Part shown: one piece after another, positions 43,035 through 53,721 of the stretch | Layout of the letters: each line of letters starts with the position of its first letter | Position numbering within the stretch: position 1 is the first letter of the stretch | Assembly: GCF_037975245.1 (NCBI RefSeq) | Contig: NC_092572.1 | Span: 15,692,269-15,756,268, forward strand | Direction of reading: 5' to 3' | DNA: 64,000 bases | From: Apostichopus japonicus | Lineage: Eukaryota; Echinodermata; Holothuroidea; Aspidochirotida; Stichopodidae | Position numbers and translations under genes: made by a program | Notes under the pieces: model-generated | What the model was told of the DNA's origin: nothing | What the model saw: the letters and a program-made list of their open reading frames with translations, nothing else | The model's database searches: none

Positions 43035-44357
43035 TAAACAGTTACTGTGGTTAGTGTTATGTACTTAGAAGGTAAGACAAACTCTCTGTCTAGAATTCAA
43101 CTCCCAGAGGATGCATTGTTTTGATATTTCTTTTCCTCATTTTGCAGTTAAAATATTAGAAAAGCCTATCATTTCTCAATTAACAGTTACTGTGGCGAAG
43201 TTGTTATGTTGTATAATTTTGCATATTTATTATTGTTTTGTACAATGAAATTGTCAATAAACTGAAAAATATGAGACATACTCCTTGTCTTGAATTCAAA
43301 CACCAGAGGATGCATTTGATTTTCTATTTATTTGCCTTCTAATGTTGTGAAGAATAAATATTAGAAACGAGTATTAAATCTCAACAGTTCTCGTGGCGCA
43401 GTTGGTAGTGCTCTGGACTGGAGAGACAGACAAACTCAATGTCTCCGGTTCGAACCCCAGACAGAGCATTTTATATTTTTGCTCTTTTACTGATTCCATT
43501 CTGGACTTTGAAGTTTAAATATTAGAAACGAGCATTAATTCTCAACAGTTCTAGTGGCGCAGTTGGTAGTGCTCTGGACTGGAGAGACAGACAAACTCCA
43601 TGTCTCCGGTTCGAACCCCAGACAGAGCATTTTATATTTTGCTCTTTTACTGATTCCATTCTGGACTATGAAGTTTAAATATTAGAAACGAGCATTAATT
43701 CTCAACAGTTCTAGTGGTGCAGTTGGTAGTGCTCTGGACTGGAGAGACAGACAAACTCCATGTCTCCGGTTCGAACCCCAGACAGAGCATTTTATATTTT
43801 TGCTATTTTACTTATTCCATTCTGGACTCTGAAGTTTAAATATTAGAAACGAGCATTAATTCTCAACAGTTCTAGTGGCGCAGTTGGTAGTGCTCTGGAC
43901 TGGAGAGACAGACAAAGCTCCATGTCTCCGGTTCGAACCCCAGACAGAGCATTTTATATTTTTGCTCTTTTACTGATTCCATTCTGGACTCTGAAGTTTA
44001 AATATTAGAAACGAGCATTAATTCTCAACAGTTCTAGTGGCGCAGTTGGTAGTGCTCTGGACTGGAGAGACAGACAAACTCCATGTCTCCGGTTCGAACC
44101 CCAGACAGAGCATTTTATATTTTTGCTCTTTTACTGATTTCATTCTGGACTCTGAAGTTTAAATATTAGAAACGAGCATTAATTCTCAACAGTTCTAGTG
44201 GCGCAGTTGGTAGTGCTCTGGACTGGAGAGACTGACAAACTCCATGTCTCCGGTTCGATTCCCAGACAGAGCATCATGTCTGCGGTTCATGTCCAGACAG
44301 AGCCTTTTACTTTTCTACCCTCTGGAGGGAGTGGAAGTATAAATATAAGAAACGAAG
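43035..44357 (+). repeat. Second tRNA-like tandem array (~161-bp unit)
   Basis: Six well-conserved units carry GTTCTAGTGGCGCAGTTGG at 43387 (CTCG variant), 43548, 43708, 43869, 44031 and 44192, spacing 160-162 bp. Two decayed units precede them (43035-43190 and 43187-43386, the latter with an insertion) and a decayed partial unit follows (44271-44357). Each unit has a box-A-like TGGCGCAGTTGG and box B GGTTCGAACCC 53 bp apart, then TTTTATATTTTTGC with Pol III-type terminators. The rest is an AT-rich spacer with ATTAGAAACGAGCATTAATT. The T arm does not pair as in a true tRNA. Confidence 0.95.
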
Positions 44358-44364
44358 TTTCTCC

Positions 44365-44455
44365 AGAGGGAACCAAAATGGTGTAATTGGTTATACCATC
44401 GTTCAGTAAGCGATTGGTTTGGATTGCATCGGTTCAAGTCCCAGGTGAGTATTTG
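44365..44455 (+). repeat. tRNA-derived head, different type
   Basis: Box-A-like TGGTGTAATTGG (44379-44390) and box B GGTTCAAGTCC (44431-44441), 52 bp apart. The anticodon-arm region TCGTTCAGTAAGCGA is only partly paired. A SINE-like relic attached to the end of the tandem array. Confidence 0.55.
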
Positions 44456-44469
44456 CAAAAGGAGTTCTG

Positions 44470-44735
44470 ACAAGTGGATAAGGTGAATCCCGAAGGTGGG
44501 CGGCCCCCCCTCCTGACAGGTGGGTAAGGTGAGTACCAAGGTGAGAGGTGAGAGGGGGTGGAGGTGAGAAGGTGAGAGGGGGTGAAGGTGTGGACAAGGC
44601 GAGGTCGCCGCCCCCTCTCCCTGACAAGGTAAAGGCGCGGACAAGTGGAGATCGCCGCCACCCCTCCCCCTGACAAGGTTCACGCGCGGACAAGTGGAGT
44701 TCGCCGCCACCCCTCCCCCCTGACTAGCTAATCGG
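44470..44735. repeat. GC-rich minisatellite
   Basis: AGGTGAG-type short repeats at 44516-44590, then about three units of CGGACAAGTGGAG.TCGCCGCC with CCCCTCCCCCTGACAAGG at 44591, 44638 and 44687 (47-49 bp spacing). Minus-strand frames through it are low-complexity Pro/Gly/Ser and not genes. Confidence 0.75.
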
Positions 44736-44829
44736 TAGTCGGGGGGAGGAGTAGTGGAGAAAATGTTTTACAAAAACGACTAAGTCCAAACAGCAGGATC
44801 TTTAAATATTTGTAAAACTTTAGAATCCA

Positions 44830-44910
44830 GAGGCCCAACTAATGGTCTAGTGGTAAAGACTTTTGCTTTTGCATCTCAAGGTCCCTGGCTCAAACTCAAC
44901 CTCTGCTTTT
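44830..44910 (+). repeat. tRNA-derived head, third type
   Basis: Box-A-like TGGTCTAGTGGTAAAG (44843) and box-B-like GGCTCAAACTC (44887-44897), 44 bp apart. The central loop TTTTGCATC would place TGC at the anticodon. Stems are imperfect and box B has two mismatches. Relic. Confidence 0.5.
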
Positions 44911-46381
44911 CCTTTTACAATACTCATGTAAAAGGAAGAAAAAAAAAGGAAGAAAAAAGAGTGATACTTTGAAATAACTTCTTTTTTTTAATGACAAATC
45001 AGTTCATGGACAGGATATACCTTCATCCCTCCCACCACAGTTAATACCCTTCAACTACCTGTCCAGAAACAGGTTATCTCTCATCAAATTATTATGCAAA
45101 TACTAATCAACACATGCAATACATATTTCATAAACATTCTTAGTGATACCTGCATTCACTATTGAGATGGTTGGGTGACAACAGACAGTTATTTTCTATA
45201 ATGTTTCTATTATTTATAATATCAACCTGGGGGCAGTTATTTAATGATACTAAGTAGTCACATGTACATATGGGATAAGCCTATGGCCTTTTTACTTCAC
45301 ACCAGGTGGCTATCCAATTCACACCAGTACATTCTTTTTGGACATTTTTTTTTAAACATTTGGAAGACCATTTCATCATGAGGGGAAAAGAATTGATTTC
45401 TCCTAGATAAAAATAATAACCCCATCATACTTTAGCCAGACAGGGCTTGAATCCATAGGTTTGCTTGACGACAAGTTCCCAACAAAAAGGAGTTGGCCTT
45501 CCATGGCTGATTGATTATTCACTTTACAATACCATGGCACCCCTGCTACCATCAATAAAATTTTCTTTAACTTTCATTTATTAACTAAACCTGATTTTGA
45601 ATTAATTTTAGATAACTTAATTTTTACATCTTTTGCCCTCCAGTTTGAAAAAGGAAACGATACTACCATAGCACAAACAACATACATGTGGAAAGGTTGC
45701 TCCCTTTCATTGCTGTCTCAATCACACACCCCCCGCTCCGACTACCACACCCCACCAAATTATATACACGAAGAGTGCATTATTGAAAGTTTCTTTAAAT
45801 ATAGCCTTTTCATGCAGTAAACCTGTGCTGCTGCAAACTGAAAATTCAATTAAAAGATTCTCCCTCTTCACTTTCAACACTTTCATTTCTCCTTCTCTAT
45901 CCTTCGCTTCACCACCCCCCCCCCCACCCCTGGTCTTTCCAACTATCATCCATAACTCCTGCCAATATCAAATTCAGTCACCTTAACATCCCCCCATAAA
46001 GTGTCAGTCAGTCAAGCACCACAATGTTTGTACACCAAGAAATCAACACCCAAAACCCATTTTTAAAACTCAAAAGCCCCATCAAATAAAGATGCTGTTT
46101 TTTTCTTCTTTTTCTCTAAACAAGATAAACACACAAACACCAAATCCAAAATATATAAAATTCCAATTCCCATTTTGAATATTCTTCAAATTTTGTTTGC
46201 CAAGCCACGTTAAAAAAGTGAGTGTTATTCTTTTTGGCCTTCCCCCATCTTTGTGTTTGCATTGCAACAAGGTGTAGTTTTCTATACTAAAAAAATACAA
46301 ATAAAATCAAATAAAACTTAAATAAAAGATGATTACAGCACATGCAGGAGAAGAGTGAGAGCCCTCCCAAATACTACCGGC
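44911..46381. other. Probable 3' flank of SRP68; nothing else firm
   Basis: A GGAAGAAAAAAA tract lies near 44932-44965. A possible minus-strand B box (GGATTCAAGCCCTG, about 45456-45443) hints at another tRNA-derived relic. Pyrimidine/C-rich runs near 45890-45930. The SRP68 3' UTR on the minus strand probably lies here, but a poly(A) site could not be fixed. Confidence 0.4.
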
Positions 46382-46740
46382 TTATGTATACAAAAGACCT
46401 TTTTTCCGAAATCCTTTTTCCGACATCGTGGCAATTCGAGAGTTACTTTTCACCCCCGCTCCACCATCCACGCAGGAACCCACCCAGCCCCCCTGCGGGG
46501 ACGATTTATTCTGTTCCAGTTTCTCGTCCAAGGAGGGTAACTCTATATGGTTCAGAGCTATGTCAAAGAAGAGCGGTTTGCACGGTGACGGCTTAAAGTC
46601 CAGTGGAAATGTGGTGAAGTTGGGCTTGGCGGCCAGGTCCGGCTGGTTGGCGTTGTACCAGTCAAGCCATTCCGCCAGCGGTCGATTGTCCTTCAGACCG
46701 AGTTGCGCCATTCTTTTACTGATGGAAGGTTCATTGGAAT
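46382..46740 (-). CDS. SRP68, last exon (signal recognition particle 68-kDa subunit)
   Basis: SRP68 binds 7SL RNA with SRP72 and forms the part of the cytosolic signal recognition particle needed for translocation. The exon starts after acceptor TTCATTTTTCAG (46741). It reads DSNEPSISKRMAQLGLKDN, PLAEWLDWYNAN, FTTFPLDFKP, then CKPLFFDIALNH and ELPSLDEKLEQNK. The segment from FP through CKPLFFD.ALNH to KLEQ is the conserved C-terminus of SRP68. After KLEQ the frame continues about 35 residues to a TAA at 46382-46384, longer than the usual short Gly-rich tail, so the true end may be spliced or altered. The phase joins exactly to the exon at 47950-48028. Confidence 0.9.
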
Positions 46741-47949
46741 CTGAAAAATGAACGCAGAGAGGTTCTTGGTAAGCCATGGTATTTTTTTTAAAGTATTCTT
46801 GGGTGGAGGGTATTTTCTATGGGTGAGAATAATCCGGAGGGTGGGGGAAGTCAATTCAATTAACTGTGAGAAACGTCATTGAATTAGGAACCACCTAAGG
46901 CCTATTCTCATCTTTGTAGTAAGTTTGTCACCTTGAGCTATGTGACAGTTCATAAGTAGGGGGGGTATATTTGAGTGGAATTTGGGATTCGAATCCCGGA
47001 ATAGAGAAAGTTTACAAAAACTTGTTAATTTGCAGTCATTTTTTGTTATTGCTGTCACAAACAGAAATGGATACCCACTTTCTATTATTTGTAGATGACA
47101 GAGACTGGTTCAATCGCAGTCTACAACGCCAGATAAACTCTTTATATTTTGGCTTTCAATTTCTTTATTCTGACAAATTTCGATAGTACAAAAAAACGGC
47201 AGTTTTGATCGGGCTTTTGATACTTCCTTGTGATCCCTGGACATCATACATTCAGCTACAAGCAAAAATAACTATTGTCTGTCCTGTCCACCACAATAAT
47301 CCTATTGTAATATTTTCAGACCCTAAGGGCTAATAGGTCTCTCCCCCCCCCCCCCCCCCAAAAAAAAAAGTGTGAAAAGGGATGGTGCTGCTTCCAACCG
47401 AATGAATCTTTTCACTCATTGTTAAACCAAAGAGAAAAATTTGGGAAAGAAAACAACAGATTATTAATATAAAGGCCATATTTCTCTGAATCATTGTCTA
47501 TGCTCTGATGGAATACATTTGTTCCAGTAGCAGGGTTCAATTCCCAGGTTCCAAATGGACACGGCAGTTTAATCTGCATTTTCCTGACGATCAGACCCAA
47601 AAGAGAACATCGATATGTCTCTCCACCGTTATCCCAAAGAAGAACCCTTTCAGAAACTCAAGGGTACTAAAGGGATTTCTTCCTTTTGAATTAACCAGGG
47701 TCCTACACAAAATTAACAGGGTAGTAACATGATGGTCTCTGCCTGATTCCCCCTCCCCCCACCCAATTTCTTTTCTTAATTTTTGGTATTCATCCTTTCA
47801 TATTTAGTCCATCTTGCATTTTGCCTTTTGAAAAACAAGAATCCTTAATCTTCATCCAAAGCAGCAACAAGTTTCTTTCCAAACACAGTAAATTGAATAT
47901 TATTATTATTATTATGATTATTATTATTATATTATTATTAAGTACATAC
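46741..47949 (-). other. SRP68 intron
   Basis: GTATGT donor at 47949 and TTTTTCAG acceptor at 46741 bound this intron. It contains two isolated box-B-like words (GGATTCGAATCCC at about 46986, GGTTCAATTCCC at about 47533) without clear A boxes, a C19-A tract (47341-47368) and an ATT microsatellite (about 47898-47944). Confidence 0.75.
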
Positions 47950-48028
47950 CTAGAATGGAGGCCGCCTGAGCAGAGTACTTCAAGCCGTTGATATCTTGTG
48001 CAAGAGTGTCCAATTCCTCTACCTCCAC
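47950..48028 (-). CDS. SRP68, penultimate exon
   Basis: A 79-bp exon between acceptor AATCAATAG (48029) and donor CTAG|GTATGT. It reads VEVEELDTLAQDINGLKYS then AQAASIL, with one base left over that joins the next exon as Asp (SIL-DSNEPS). GLKYSAQA.ASIL followed by a DxN segment is the region just before the SRP68 C-terminus. Exons further upstream were not found in the window, although 16 kb remain on that side; they may lie beyond it, or the gene may be partial here. Confidence 0.85.
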
Positions 48029-48094
48029 CTATTGATTAAATAAAACCAAAATCTAATCATGATGTCTTCCACATTAAGTTTTTAGGGAGTGTCA

Positions 48095-48235
48095 CTACCC
48101 GACAAGCCCTATAGGTTTTTTTAGTACACTTCCTTTCACAAGTTTTGTTTCTTATCTCCTTCTATGTCATATGTCATACTTATGTTAAAATAGAATAAAA
48201 ATCAATAAATGAAATGAAATAAAAGAAATTAGTTA
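48095..48235 (+). mobile_element. LINE-like 3' tail fragment
   Basis: A plus-strand A-rich tail (AATAAAAATCAATAAATG, AAATGAAATAAAAG) after TATGTCATACTTATG, typical of 3' ends of non-LTR elements. It abuts the oppositely oriented LINE at 48236. Confidence 0.4.
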
Positions 48236-48391
48236 CCTTTTTTTTTAATTTGAGTTTTGTTTTTGTTGTTGTTGATATCAAAACAAAAGGAGTTTAACCC
48301 CTGGTCGACCTGGCGAGAGGTCCTACGGGGGATAATAAGTTTGTTTTTATAGAATAGACATTTTTTTTTTTCTTGGAGAGATTGTCTATGT

Positions 48392-48736
48392 TCAGTCAAG
48401 GAATTGCTGGTAAATGTTACAAAGTAGATTAAACGATAATTTGCTATCGAAAGTGGTACCAAGGAAGGTTGCATTAGGAGTAGCAGTGATTGAGGTGTTG
48501 AAAAGATTAATTTTGGAAATATGGTTATGGTATTTTGAGTTTATTATGGAGAAATTGGCTAGGTTAGATTTTGAGGGATATATTTTTGTTCTCCACATCG
48601 AGCACCAATTTTTGAGATGTGTAATTGCTCTTTTAATATTTAGTTCCGTCATATAGATATTTTTACTGGTGCTCCAAATGGCTATGTCGTCAGGGTACTG
48701 ACTATAGTTGCATTCAGATAGAGGGGGGATGTTCAA
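48392..48736 (-). pseudogene. LINE reverse transcriptase fragment (motif C and thumb)
   Basis: Reads LNIPPLSECNYSQYPDDIAIW, with the catalytic Asp pair in YPDD (Ala expected at Pro), then THLKNWCSMWRTKIYPSKS and TATPNATFLGTTFDSKLSF. This is RT motif C, D and the thumb start of Jockey/CR1-group LINEs. It closes at a stop near 48392. Confidence 0.8.
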
Positions 48737-50418
48737 ATCATTAACAAATAGGGTGCAGGGGAGGGGGCTGAGAACAGCGCCCTGTGGAGTACCTGCACCA
48801 AGTGGAATAGGTTTTGATTGTTGGTTTTTGTAGCATATTTTGGCATTGCGCTCACTAAAGAAAGAGGAAAGAAGTCTGGTGTAATTGCAGGGGAGATTAA
48901 AGTTAAAGTAGTTAAATTCTTATGCCGTTGTGCCAAGTTTTGTCGAACGCCTTTTTCGGCATCAAGGAAGAGGGCAGTGGTATCATGTTTTTTTATGAAG
49001 CCGATGCGAATTTCTTTGGAAAGGTGGAAAGTTTGGTTTATTGTAGATTTGTGTGCGCGGAATTAGCCTGATTGATACGGGCAAAGTGATTAATTTGCTC
49101 AAGGTGGTTTCTGGTGCGGTTATCTATAATTCTTTCGAAAATCTTACCTAAGGCTGGTAGGAGACTAATTGGTTGATAGTTTTGAATTTTGGTGTGTCTT
49201 TACTTAGTTTCGGTATTAAAATTATTTTGGCGGATTTCCACAGGGTTGGGAAATGACCCAGTCTAAGGAGTTTGTTAAATAATGGGAAAATATGAGAGTT
49301 AATGAATATCGGAGGCCGACGGAGGGGAATCTTTTAGCATTAGGTCATTTATGTTGTCAAGACCAGGGGAGGAGGTATTTTTGCATATTCAGTGGCACTA
49401 TACCAATCATTTATATCTATTTCTTTGAGTGGAGGGATGTTTTCGTTGAGACATCCTTAGAAGTTGGGGATAAAGCTGGTTGCATTACAGATAATTGTAC
49501 GGTCTATTTTGTGTTGGAATCTGTTATCGTATGGAGGGCCATCTAAGATATCGAATATAGTTTTCAAGTATGATTCACTAAGCTTTATTTGGTCTTAAGT
49601 TTTTGTGATGAGGTTACCTACTTTATCTCTAAGGCATTCGTCTGTATTACCTGTGTTTGGGTTGTTATGGGTTTATGATATTTTTTTATTTTTCCAAAAG
49701 TGTTTTGGGTTTTTGTCATTAATGATTGAATCGCATTTGTTTTGGATTTGGTTTTGGTTGATCGCCGATATTTGTCTATTTATTTGTTTTTTAGGTTGGT
49801 TAATTTAGGTTTTTAGAGTTGGATCTGGGGAGATCATATAGGTTCTATGTAGGCGACGTCTGAGTTATTTAGTGTAAGAATATTCCTATTTAGTTTTGGA
49901 TTTCTGTTTTGTTTTTAATGGGCAGTGTTGTTTGAAGGTATTAAAGATATGTTGGGCAATGCTGTCACAATATATGCCGATGTAATTTAGCTTGTTGTTG
50001 TGGTAATTGGCAATAGTGTTGTTTGTTATGATCCCTTTTTAAATGATGTCCAGTCTGTTTTATTGTAATTATACGTTAATTCGTTATTTTGGATGCGACT
50101 GAGGTTTATGTCTAGCTCAAAAAGGAGTGGAAAATGGTCACTGATTAGGTCATCTTCTAGGATTTGAATCGAATGAGTTTTAGTTGCAAGGTGGCTTGAG
50201 GTTATGGTGTAGTCAAGTAGTTCAGTATTATAGTTTATTGCGTTTATCCTAGTTTTGGATTTTGGTTAGTTATTGTTAAGTTATGTTTATCACATATTTC
50301 TAAGTGGGATATGCCTTTTTCAGATATTTTGGTGCTACCAAAAATGATGTGGTGGGCATTTAAATCTCCTAGTAGTATTGTATTTTTATTAGAACTTTTT
50401 TTGATTGTGGATATGGGC

Positions 50419-50751
50419 TCATTTGGGGACTATAATAGCTAATAATGTGGAGAGGTTTATTGTCTCTTTCGAGTACAATTTCAATTGTTTGGGATTGTTT
50501 GGGAGGAGGGTGGCTTTGTGGTTGTTTTTTTCAGCAATAAGTACTCCTCCCATAGAGCGAGAGATATCGTGTCTGAAAGTTTGGTAACCAGGGATGCTAA
50601 GGTGGGAATTTTTATTTAGTTTAGTTTCGTTTAACGAAATGATATCCGGGGAGTGGTTGGCGAATATAGTAAGTAGGAGGCTTAATTTTGGAAGGATACT
50701 GTTGATGTTTAGGTGGAGGAACTTGACCGAAGGAGGGAGTGTGCTTGTCAT
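50419..50751 (-). pseudogene. LINE endonuclease domain fragment
   Basis: A 110-codon frame starting the apurinic-like endonuclease: LHLNINSIL (start of the fold, Asn conserved), DIISLNETKL with the metal-binding Glu of the N/S-E-T motif, and GGVLIA. The later catalytic motifs (GDFN, SDH) are in other frames or lost. Confidence 0.8.
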
Positions 50752-50998
50752 GTAGGTGATTGAGGAGGGCTAAATATTGAAGGATGGTGGAGACGTTCCA
50801 TAATTACAGTTTCTGGGATATTTAAGTTTAGGTGTTTTAGTGCTAACACGGTGGCGTAACTGGCAAGGTCGTCAGATTTAATATTAATGTTGGCTTTATG
50901 GAAGGTGTATTGTACTAATTCAATTACAAAGGTTGCGATATTAAGTTTTTTTTCAGTGACGATTTTATTTGTTATTTCAATTTTAGGGGTAAAATTGG

Positions 50999-51343
50999 TT
51001 ACATTCGCGTAGGTTCTTTGTTCTTGTTGTTTGTATTATTTTCAGTTTTAGCTTCTTTAAATTTTGGGCATCCTTTGTTAAGGGCGACATGAGTCCCTGA
51101 GCAATTGGCACATTTTGGGTTTTCTTTTGGTTTGGGACAGTCTTTAACTCTGTGGTTTTCACCACATCTGAGACATCTGGTTTGATTTTTGCAAGTATGG
51201 TGGGTGTGTCCAAAAAGTTGACATTTGAAACATTGAGTGATTTGGGGGGGTTCGTGGTATTCTTCTGTTTTGTGTTTAGAGTATCCTAAGTAGAAACCTT
51301 GTTTGATTAGGGATTGTTGAGGCTCTTGTTCTTCAAACGTCAC
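50999..51343 (-). pseudogene. LINE ORF1 (gag-like) zinc-knuckle region
   Basis: Open for 114 codons: FYLGYSKHKTEEYHEPPQI, then knuckles CX2CX4HX4C, CX2CX3HX4C and CX2CX3HX6C in that order, the signature of Jockey/I-type ORF1 proteins, then a Lys-rich tail. It binds the element RNA. The upstream RRM-like part is in other frames. Confidence 0.85.
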
Positions 51344-52155
51344 TTTTACTTTCCAAGTTGTATTGTTTGTGGCATGACTAATGAGTCTTTTAGTTTGTAT
51401 TGGGGTGTATTCTTGGTCTTTGAGTTCTTGTTCAATATCTTTGATTTGAATTCCAGGGTTTATGCCACAGGCTACTACGGAGAAGTTTCTTTGTCATACT
51501 TTTTGGGGGATTCTTGGTTTGGGGTTGCCTAGTTTAGTCTTTTGAGTCCATGGTTTCAGGAGGATATTTGCAGATTTAGGGTCATGGGGGTGATTAGGAT
51601 GTCGTTACTACGAAGACGGTTTATATTTGATATCATGGCATTTGGTTTTTCTTCATTGATTAGTTTAGCAAGTGTTTATTGGGTTTTTTGATAGTTCTGG
51701 TAAGATTCCTGATACAATGATTGTTTGAGCGGCCTTTTTGGTGGTTGGTTTGGAGTTAGGAGATGGGTTTATTTCAATGTAGATTGGACGTTGTCTTTTT
51801 CTGCTATTTTTGTACAGGGATCCAGTCATTAATGTCTATGTCAAAATTAGAGAGGTTTAGGTTTTCGACTAGGGGGGCGGTTATAGGTGGGTAAGGGGTT
51901 GTCATATTGGCAAAACAGCCCCTCCCTACGGGTTTTAAATGGCTTCTATACAATGAAATTGATCATAAACTTCACTTACCAGAAAGAATTAGTCTCCAGC
52001 CTAAGACGGCGGACGGAAAGAATAGGAACTCCTTTTGAAGAGACACACTATGAATCGAAAGTGTACTTAGCAGTGTTGTGTTGGTATCCAATGACGCGTA
52101 CCTTTTGTAAATGGCGAGTAAGTCATAGAGTGAAGGATGATGGGGTGGCGCTATG

Positions 52156-52194
52156 TCAAAAAGCTAACTGTTGACCAACATAATCCACAGAACC
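52156..52194 (-). pseudogene. ABCC/MRP NBD1 exon start, decayed copy a
   Basis: After acceptor CCTTACCTTAG the frame reads GSVDYVGQQLAF and stops at TGA. Compared with SVAYVAQQAW of the next copy it is the start of the same exon, which carries the Q-loop region of the first nucleotide-binding domain of ABCC transporters. The intron DNA beside it (GGAGAGGAATGCAAAC) also matches that beside copy b. Confidence 0.6.
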
Positions 52195-52918
52195 CTAAGG
52201 TAAGGAGAGGAATGCAAACGAAATTAGCCAGTTTTCTTCAAAGTAAGTCTCGTACATTTAGCACAAAACATTAAACACTAATTAGCAACTAATTCCAACA
52301 AATTTTAGGCTGTGATTGAAACTTTACTGGTGGAAACATAATTAAATATATATTACATTTTTATGAACCTTTCTTTCTTATGACTAACCTTGACTGTATA
52401 TTGCAGCTTTCCAGCTTAGCTGGTGTTTTTCCATCAAATCAGCTCATCTTTGAGTTTTCTGATCTTGACAACAATCAACTGTCTTTTTAATTTACCACAA
52501 CCCAGACCACTAATTGGCAACTCTTTCCAACAATCTAAGGCAACAATCATCAATTTAAGACAACCAAATTACTATTACTCATTAATTTAGCACAAAACAG
52601 ACCACACTAGTTAGCAAATCATATCAATAAACTAAGGCAAAACTTATAAATATAATACAAACACACCACACTAACTACCAACAAATTATCACAGTACTCC
52701 TCTGCAATTTAGCCCAACAGACCACACTAATTAGCTACTCATTCAACCAAACTAAGGCTCTTTAATTTATCACGAAACAGACCACACCAAAGTACCGACT
52801 GGTTCCAACAGGCTAAGGCACTGTGTCTCGTACATTTAGCACTGATCTTGACAAGCAACTGTTGAGAGGACAAGACTGATGTTCATGATACTGGCTTACA
52901 CTGATGTTTCCCTTGAAA
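52195..52918. repeat. Intron-derived direct repeat between ABCC copies a and b
   Basis: Repeated short blocks AGACCACACTAATTAGCAA, TATCAATAAACTAAGGCA, CGTACATTTAGCAC and ATGTTCATGATACTGGCT. They occur again in the same order at 53111-53720, so the whole unit (exon plus intron) was tandemly duplicated. Confidence 0.85.
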
Positions 52919-52923
52919 CTTAA

Positions 52924-53099
52924 TTTTTCTCCAATTTCTGTTAAATCACCTCCAGAAAACACTTACAGATCTCTCTGTAGAGGACAAGCTTGAAGGATCT
53001 TCTCGTATTTGGTGGAGTTGAGATCTTTACCAAACAGAACGTTTCCTCTCACAGTATCATTTGGATCCAAGCTTGTTGAGCAACATAGGCCACAGATCT
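52924..53099 (-). pseudogene. ABCC/MRP NBD1 exon, copy b, three lesions
   Basis: Acceptor CTTTCATCAG at 53100. It reads SVAYVAQQAW, then a one-base deletion shifts the frame at the WIQND position; realigned, it continues VRGNVLFGKDLNSTKYEKIL, then QACPLQRDL, a TAA, and SGGDLTEIGEK. The donor after GAAAAA is TTAAG instead of GTAAG. ABCC (multidrug-resistance-type) transporters have SVAYV.QQAWIQN, R.N.LFG and L..GD.TEIGE.G in NBD1; these precede the ABC signature. Frameshift, nonsense codon and splice-donor loss make this copy dead. Orientation is the same as SRP68. Confidence 0.88.
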
Positions 53100-53721
53100 C
53101 TGATGAAAGGAGAGGAATACAAAACAAATTAGTCACTTTTCTTCAAAGTAACAGCAAAAGTAAAAAAGTCAAACCCTGTTAACAACCAAACTGTCAGCCG
53201 TGAAACAAAACATGTATACTCTTCTAGAGGGGCAATTTGTGAAAGAAATGGAATTTTATGGTCAGATCAAAGTTATTGGACACTGGTTTGAACAACTCTC
53301 AAGAAAGACCTCACTAAATACCAACTCGTTCCATCAAACTAGGTGCAATTTCTTATTAATTTTAGACAACCAAAATACTTATTACAAATTCATTCCAACA
53401 AACTAAGGCAACAGGTTTCATTAATTTAGCACAAAACAGACCACACTAATTAGCAACTCATATCAATAAACTAAGGCAGAACTTATCAATTTAATACAAA
53501 CACACCACACCAATTACCGACTGGTTCCAATAGGCTAAGGCTGAGGTCTTATACATTTAGCACAAAAATGTCTCCTACATTTCTAATTAAAAACTAATAC
53601 CAATAAACTAAGGCACCATGTCTCCTACATTTAGAAATTATCTTGACAACAATCAACTGTTGAGAGGACAAGACTGATGTTCATGATACTGGCTCACACT
53701 GATGTTTACCTTGAATCTTAC

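Larger units (their letters stand above)
48236..51895 (-). mobile_element. Jockey-like LINE in SRP68 upstream region, degenerate
   Basis: Minus-strand order: ORF1 with an RRM-like QTIIVSGILPEL segment (about 51730) and three zinc knuckles at 51343-50999 (CFKCQLFGHTHHTC, CLRCGENHRVKDC, CANCSGTHVALNKGC). Then an endonuclease/exonuclease/phosphatase-type nuclease at 50751-50419 (FLHLNINSILPKL, PDIISLNETKLN, GGVLIA). Then reverse transcriptase pieces: DAEK.AFDKTW (about 48960), GTPQGAVLSPL (about 48800), QYPDDIAIW (about 48690, where the family has ADD) and TFLGTTFDSKLSF (about 48450). Many frameshifts and stops. The RT is cut off at about 48390, unusual for LINEs, which normally lose the 5' end. 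Confidence 0.88.

Noticed and set aside
43387-44280. Functional tRNA gene cluster
   Set aside because: A and B boxes are good, but acceptor, anticodon and T stems do not pair and there is no U33-anticodon loop, so these are tRNA-like repeats, not tRNA genes.
44315-44710. Pro/Gly/Ser-rich minus frames over the GC-rich minisatellite
   Set aside because: Several frames are open at once because of repeat composition; no family features.
46971-47556. Two B-box-like words in the SRP68 intron as tRNA relics
   Set aside because: No A box at the right distance; listed only as words within the intron.
51887-52174. 95-codon plus-strand frame before the ABCC copies
   Set aside because: It overlaps the decayed ABCC copy a on the other strand and has no recognisable domain or splice context.
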